Shown here: positions 62,200-64,000 of the stretch, piece after piece
Layout of the letters: the number at the start of each line of letters is the position of its first letter
How positions within the stretch are numbered: position 1 is the first letter of the stretch
Origin: Xylanibacter brevis ATCC 19188
GTDB taxonomy: Bacteria > Bacteroidota > Bacteroidia > Bacteroidales > Bacteroidaceae
NCBI RefSeq assembly: GCF_000621725.1
Contig: NZ_KK211333.1
Location: 73,181 to 137,180 of the forward strand
Length of the DNA: 64,000 bases
Direction of reading: 5' to 3'
Position numbers and translations under genes: made by a program
Notes under the pieces: generated by a model
Database searches by the model: none
The model's input: the letters and a program-made list of their open reading frames with translations, nothing else
What the model was told of the DNA's origin: nothing

Positions 62200-64000
62200 C
62201 TATTCTTTTGTTTCTTTAGTCTCTTTAGCTTTCTGTTCGTCTTGTTTTCTGGGCTTACTGATGCGGAACAGATCGCGAATACCATTAAAGTCCTTCTTCA
62301 TGATGAGACCTATGCCCTGGGTGTTAAGTGAAGAACGTGTGAAATATCTATCGTTTGTTTGATTATACACCTTGAGAGCTAAGTTACCATTAGGGTACAG
62401 CAGGTAGCGCAGGCTGAAGTCGCCAATGAATGAGGGCGTTGCCTGCTTGGCATTGTCGCGGTAGCCAAACTGACCATTCACGAGTAAGCGGTTGTTGAGC
62501 ATCTTACCGCTAACCAGACCTTCGTACTCGGCGTTGTTCCAACCTTCGTTGCCTGTTGAGATGTTAGCACCAAAGTTCCAGTCGTTGGAATTGACAACCT
62601 GAGACAAGAGTTGGTTAATCTGTGTAGATACCGTACCAGACAAGAAACTCTGCATCGCAAGCTGAGTTTGTCCATACTGCTGTTGTTCTGCATTATTAGC
62701 TCCTTGTGTATAGAAACGGCCTATACCTAATAGATAAAGTACTTGCTGATTCATTTCTTGTTCGCTGGTAATCACCGAACGAATCATCTGCTTTTCCTCG
62801 CTATTGACATTAGGTATGTCTAAGTCGAAGTCAATGCGCGGAGAACCGGCTGTTCCGGTGATGTTCATCAGACAGTTGACCCTTACGGTATTAGAGAAGG
62901 AGTTACCGATGTTCAAATCGGAAAGTGAAACGCCATTCACGGTGTATAGTGCCTGGAGGTTCAGGTTGGCTTCGAAAGGATCTCCTCTGAAACTAATAGT
63001 TCCGTTGGGCTGGAAGTTGAATGTTTTCTTGATGATGTTTTGTATGGTTATACCATAGGTACCTTCCTCAACACCATAGGTTCCAAACATGGTGAATGCG
63101 CCTTTGTTATAGAACTGTGCTCTCAGTATGCCATTGCCCCTAAGTGAGATGTTGTCACCAGTATTCTGGTCCATTAGAAGCTTCAGTGTGGCATCAGGTG
63201 TGGCGTTGATCAGAAAGTTGATATAAAGGTTCGATTGGTTGTTCTGGTTTGTCGAGCCCTGCTGAATCTCTACAAAGTCGTCTGTCAGGTCTTTGTTTCT
63301 CGAAGACCAAGTGATGAAGTTCTGCTGATTGATAGCATCGGGGTTTGCAGCGTTATAGCTGAAAGTAGAACCACGAGTGGGGGTCACGTTGCAATTGATA
63401 ACGATTTCATCATTGTGTCCGTGCAGGTCAACTTTTCCATTCGCATAAACTGTACCGCAGATGGTGCTTCCGTCCTCATAAGTCGGGAAATCGTATGCCA
63501 GCAAGTTGTCTGCCTCAATGTCAAAATCGAATGTGAAGTTTGAGATGTGGTCGTGATGAACACCACCAGTCAGTCTTCCTACGTGATGATTGGTGTCGAA
63601 GATTTTAAAGTCCTTAAACTGAATATCGTTTTCTACTAGATGAACGGTGTCGCCCTCAATGGTATAGGTAGTGCCTAAGGCTGTTACAGAAACTTTACCA
63701 TCTACGGCAACATCACCCAGTAGGTTCATTTCGCCAAACGATCCCACTACTTCAACAAAGCCATGACCTCGTCCAGAGATGTCTTTCAGAAAACTGGAGG
63801 TGAACGACTTACAGAATTCAAGACTGGTGCCTTCGGCGTTTATCTTGAGGTCGATATTGCTGTGGACAGGTGATACGTAGCCTTTGATTTTTGTTCTAGC
63901 TAGCAGGCTCTCAATGCTTACGGCGTCAATATCGATTTGCTGCTTCTGCTTGTTCCATTCTGCTTTTGCAAAGAGTGTTCCCATGCCGCCATTTTGGAAA
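62200..64000 (-). CDS. TamB-like translocation and assembly protein, C-terminal part
   Basis: The frame is open to the right edge of the window, so the start and most of the protein are missing. The visible 600 residues are beta-rich repeats typical of the AsmA/TamB superfamily, including GTVYANGKVDLHGHNDEIVINCNVTPTRGSTFSYN. They end with the DUF490-like C-terminal domain (RVNCLMNITGTAGSPRIDFDLDIPNVNSEEKQMIRS, LLGIGRFYTQG, SLRYLLYPNGNLALKVYNQTNDRYF). TamB-like proteins span the periplasm and move lipids or help outer-membrane protein assembly. The end of the chain is Lys/Glu-rich (KPRKQDEQKAKETKETKE). Confidence 0.9.
   Translation of the reverse strand, partial: FQNGGMGTLFAKAEWNKQKQQIDIDAVSIESLLARTKIKGYVSPVHSNIDLKINAEGTSLEFCKSFTSSFLKDISGRGHGFVEVVGSFGEMNLLGDVAVDGKVSVTALGTTYTIEGDTVHLVENDIQFKDFKIFDTNHHVGRLTGGVHHDHISNFTFDFDIEADNLLAYDFPTYEDGSTICGTVYANGKVDLHGHNDEIVINCNVTPTRGSTFSYNAANPDAINQQNFITWSSRNKDLTDDFVEIQQGSTNQNNQSNLYINFLINATPDATLKLLMDQNTGDNISLRGNGILRAQFYNKGAFTMFGTYGVEEGTYGITIQNIIKKTFNFQPNGTISFRGDPFEANLNLQALYTVNGVSLSDLNIGNSFSNTVRVNCLMNITGTAGSPRIDFDLDIPNVNSEEKQMIRSVITSEQEMNQQVLYLLGIGRFYTQGANNAEQQQYGQTQLAMQSFLSGTVSTQINQLLSQVVNSNDWNFGANISTGNEGWNNAEYEGLVSGKMLNNRLLVNGQFGYRDNAKQATPSFIGDFSLRYLLYPNGNLALKVYNQTNDRYFTRSSLNTQGIGLIMKKDFNGIRDLFRISKPRKQDEQKAKETKETKE

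Overview
The window looks like chromosomal DNA from a Bacteroidales bacterium, most likely a Prevotella-type genus. The evidence is the Bacteroidetes promoter signature (TTG, 19-20 bp, TAnnTTTG) found before at least twelve genes, the absence of clear Shine-Dalgarno sites, and lineage-typical genes: GldE, a DUF4494 protein, a 'smalltalk' mini-protein, a TIGR01201-type HU-like protein, clostripain-like and DPP-like exported peptidases, methylmalonyl-CoA mutase, pyruvate:ferredoxin oxidoreductase, and a K+-dependent-type membrane pyrophosphatase. No rRNA, prophage or CRISPR array was seen. The only clear transposon sequence is the end of an IS66-family element at position 1.

Layout. 1-3.0 kb: IS66 end, a 52-bp perfect palindrome, HU-like gene, smalltalk, a dense cluster of GC-rich REP-like repeats, tatC/tatA on the minus strand. 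3.0-8.3 kb: a TPR gene, then an aromatic amino acid operon (leader peptide, pheA, aminotransferase, DAHP synthase-chorismate mutase, tyrA). The leader encodes a run of Phe and Tyr codons and is followed by a terminator and an alternative antiterminator, so it reads as a complete ribosome-mediated attenuator. 8.3-15 kb: pheT, yebC, a small lipoprotein, lepA and a Crp-family regulator. 15-21 kb (minus strand): two tandem acyl-CoA synthetase-like genes under a promoter flanked by two identical 25-bp dyads, then a LolC/E-type permease and an aminotransferase. 21-25 kb: a four-gene operon (membrane pseudokinase, DUF4494, yggS, nspC), then a four-tRNA cluster (Gly, Leu, Leu, Gly). 25.7-36 kb: an unknown gene, ssb, gldE, a phosphopantetheinyl transferase, a C11 peptidase, a GH25 lysozyme, ilvC with a structured leader, a 2-hydroxyacid dehydrogenase, an AlkD-like protein, an exported protein and a broken lipoprotein gene. 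36-49 kb: nifJ/por, an AAA ATPase, a small lipoprotein, hppA, an ATP-grasp-like protein, and mutA/mutB. 49-64 kb: an MFS transporter, an S9 peptidase, DUF1846, yidC, htpG, rubrerythrin, a beta-helix lipoprotein, a LuxR-type regulator with a degenerate receiver, a candidate small RNA, and the 3' part of a tamB-like gene.

The most striking structure outside genes is a set of intergenic arrays with an exact or near 22-bp period at six places (about 14.98, 21.33, 35.08, 41.09, 56.78 and 62.08 kb). At four of them (35, 41, 56.8 and 62 kb) units carry a short dyad. The dyad sequence differs between loci, and often between units of one locus, while symmetry and spacing are kept. I know of no described element that matches this and treat it as the main lead, with the Phe/Tyr attenuator, the paired operators at 18.5 kb and the small RNA at 61.8 kb next.

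Metabolically the window describes an anaerobe that oxidises pyruvate with ferredoxin, makes propionate or succinate through methylmalonyl-CoA, conserves pyrophosphate energy, makes its own aromatic and branched-chain amino acids and carboxynorspermidine-derived polyamine, and exports many lipoproteins.
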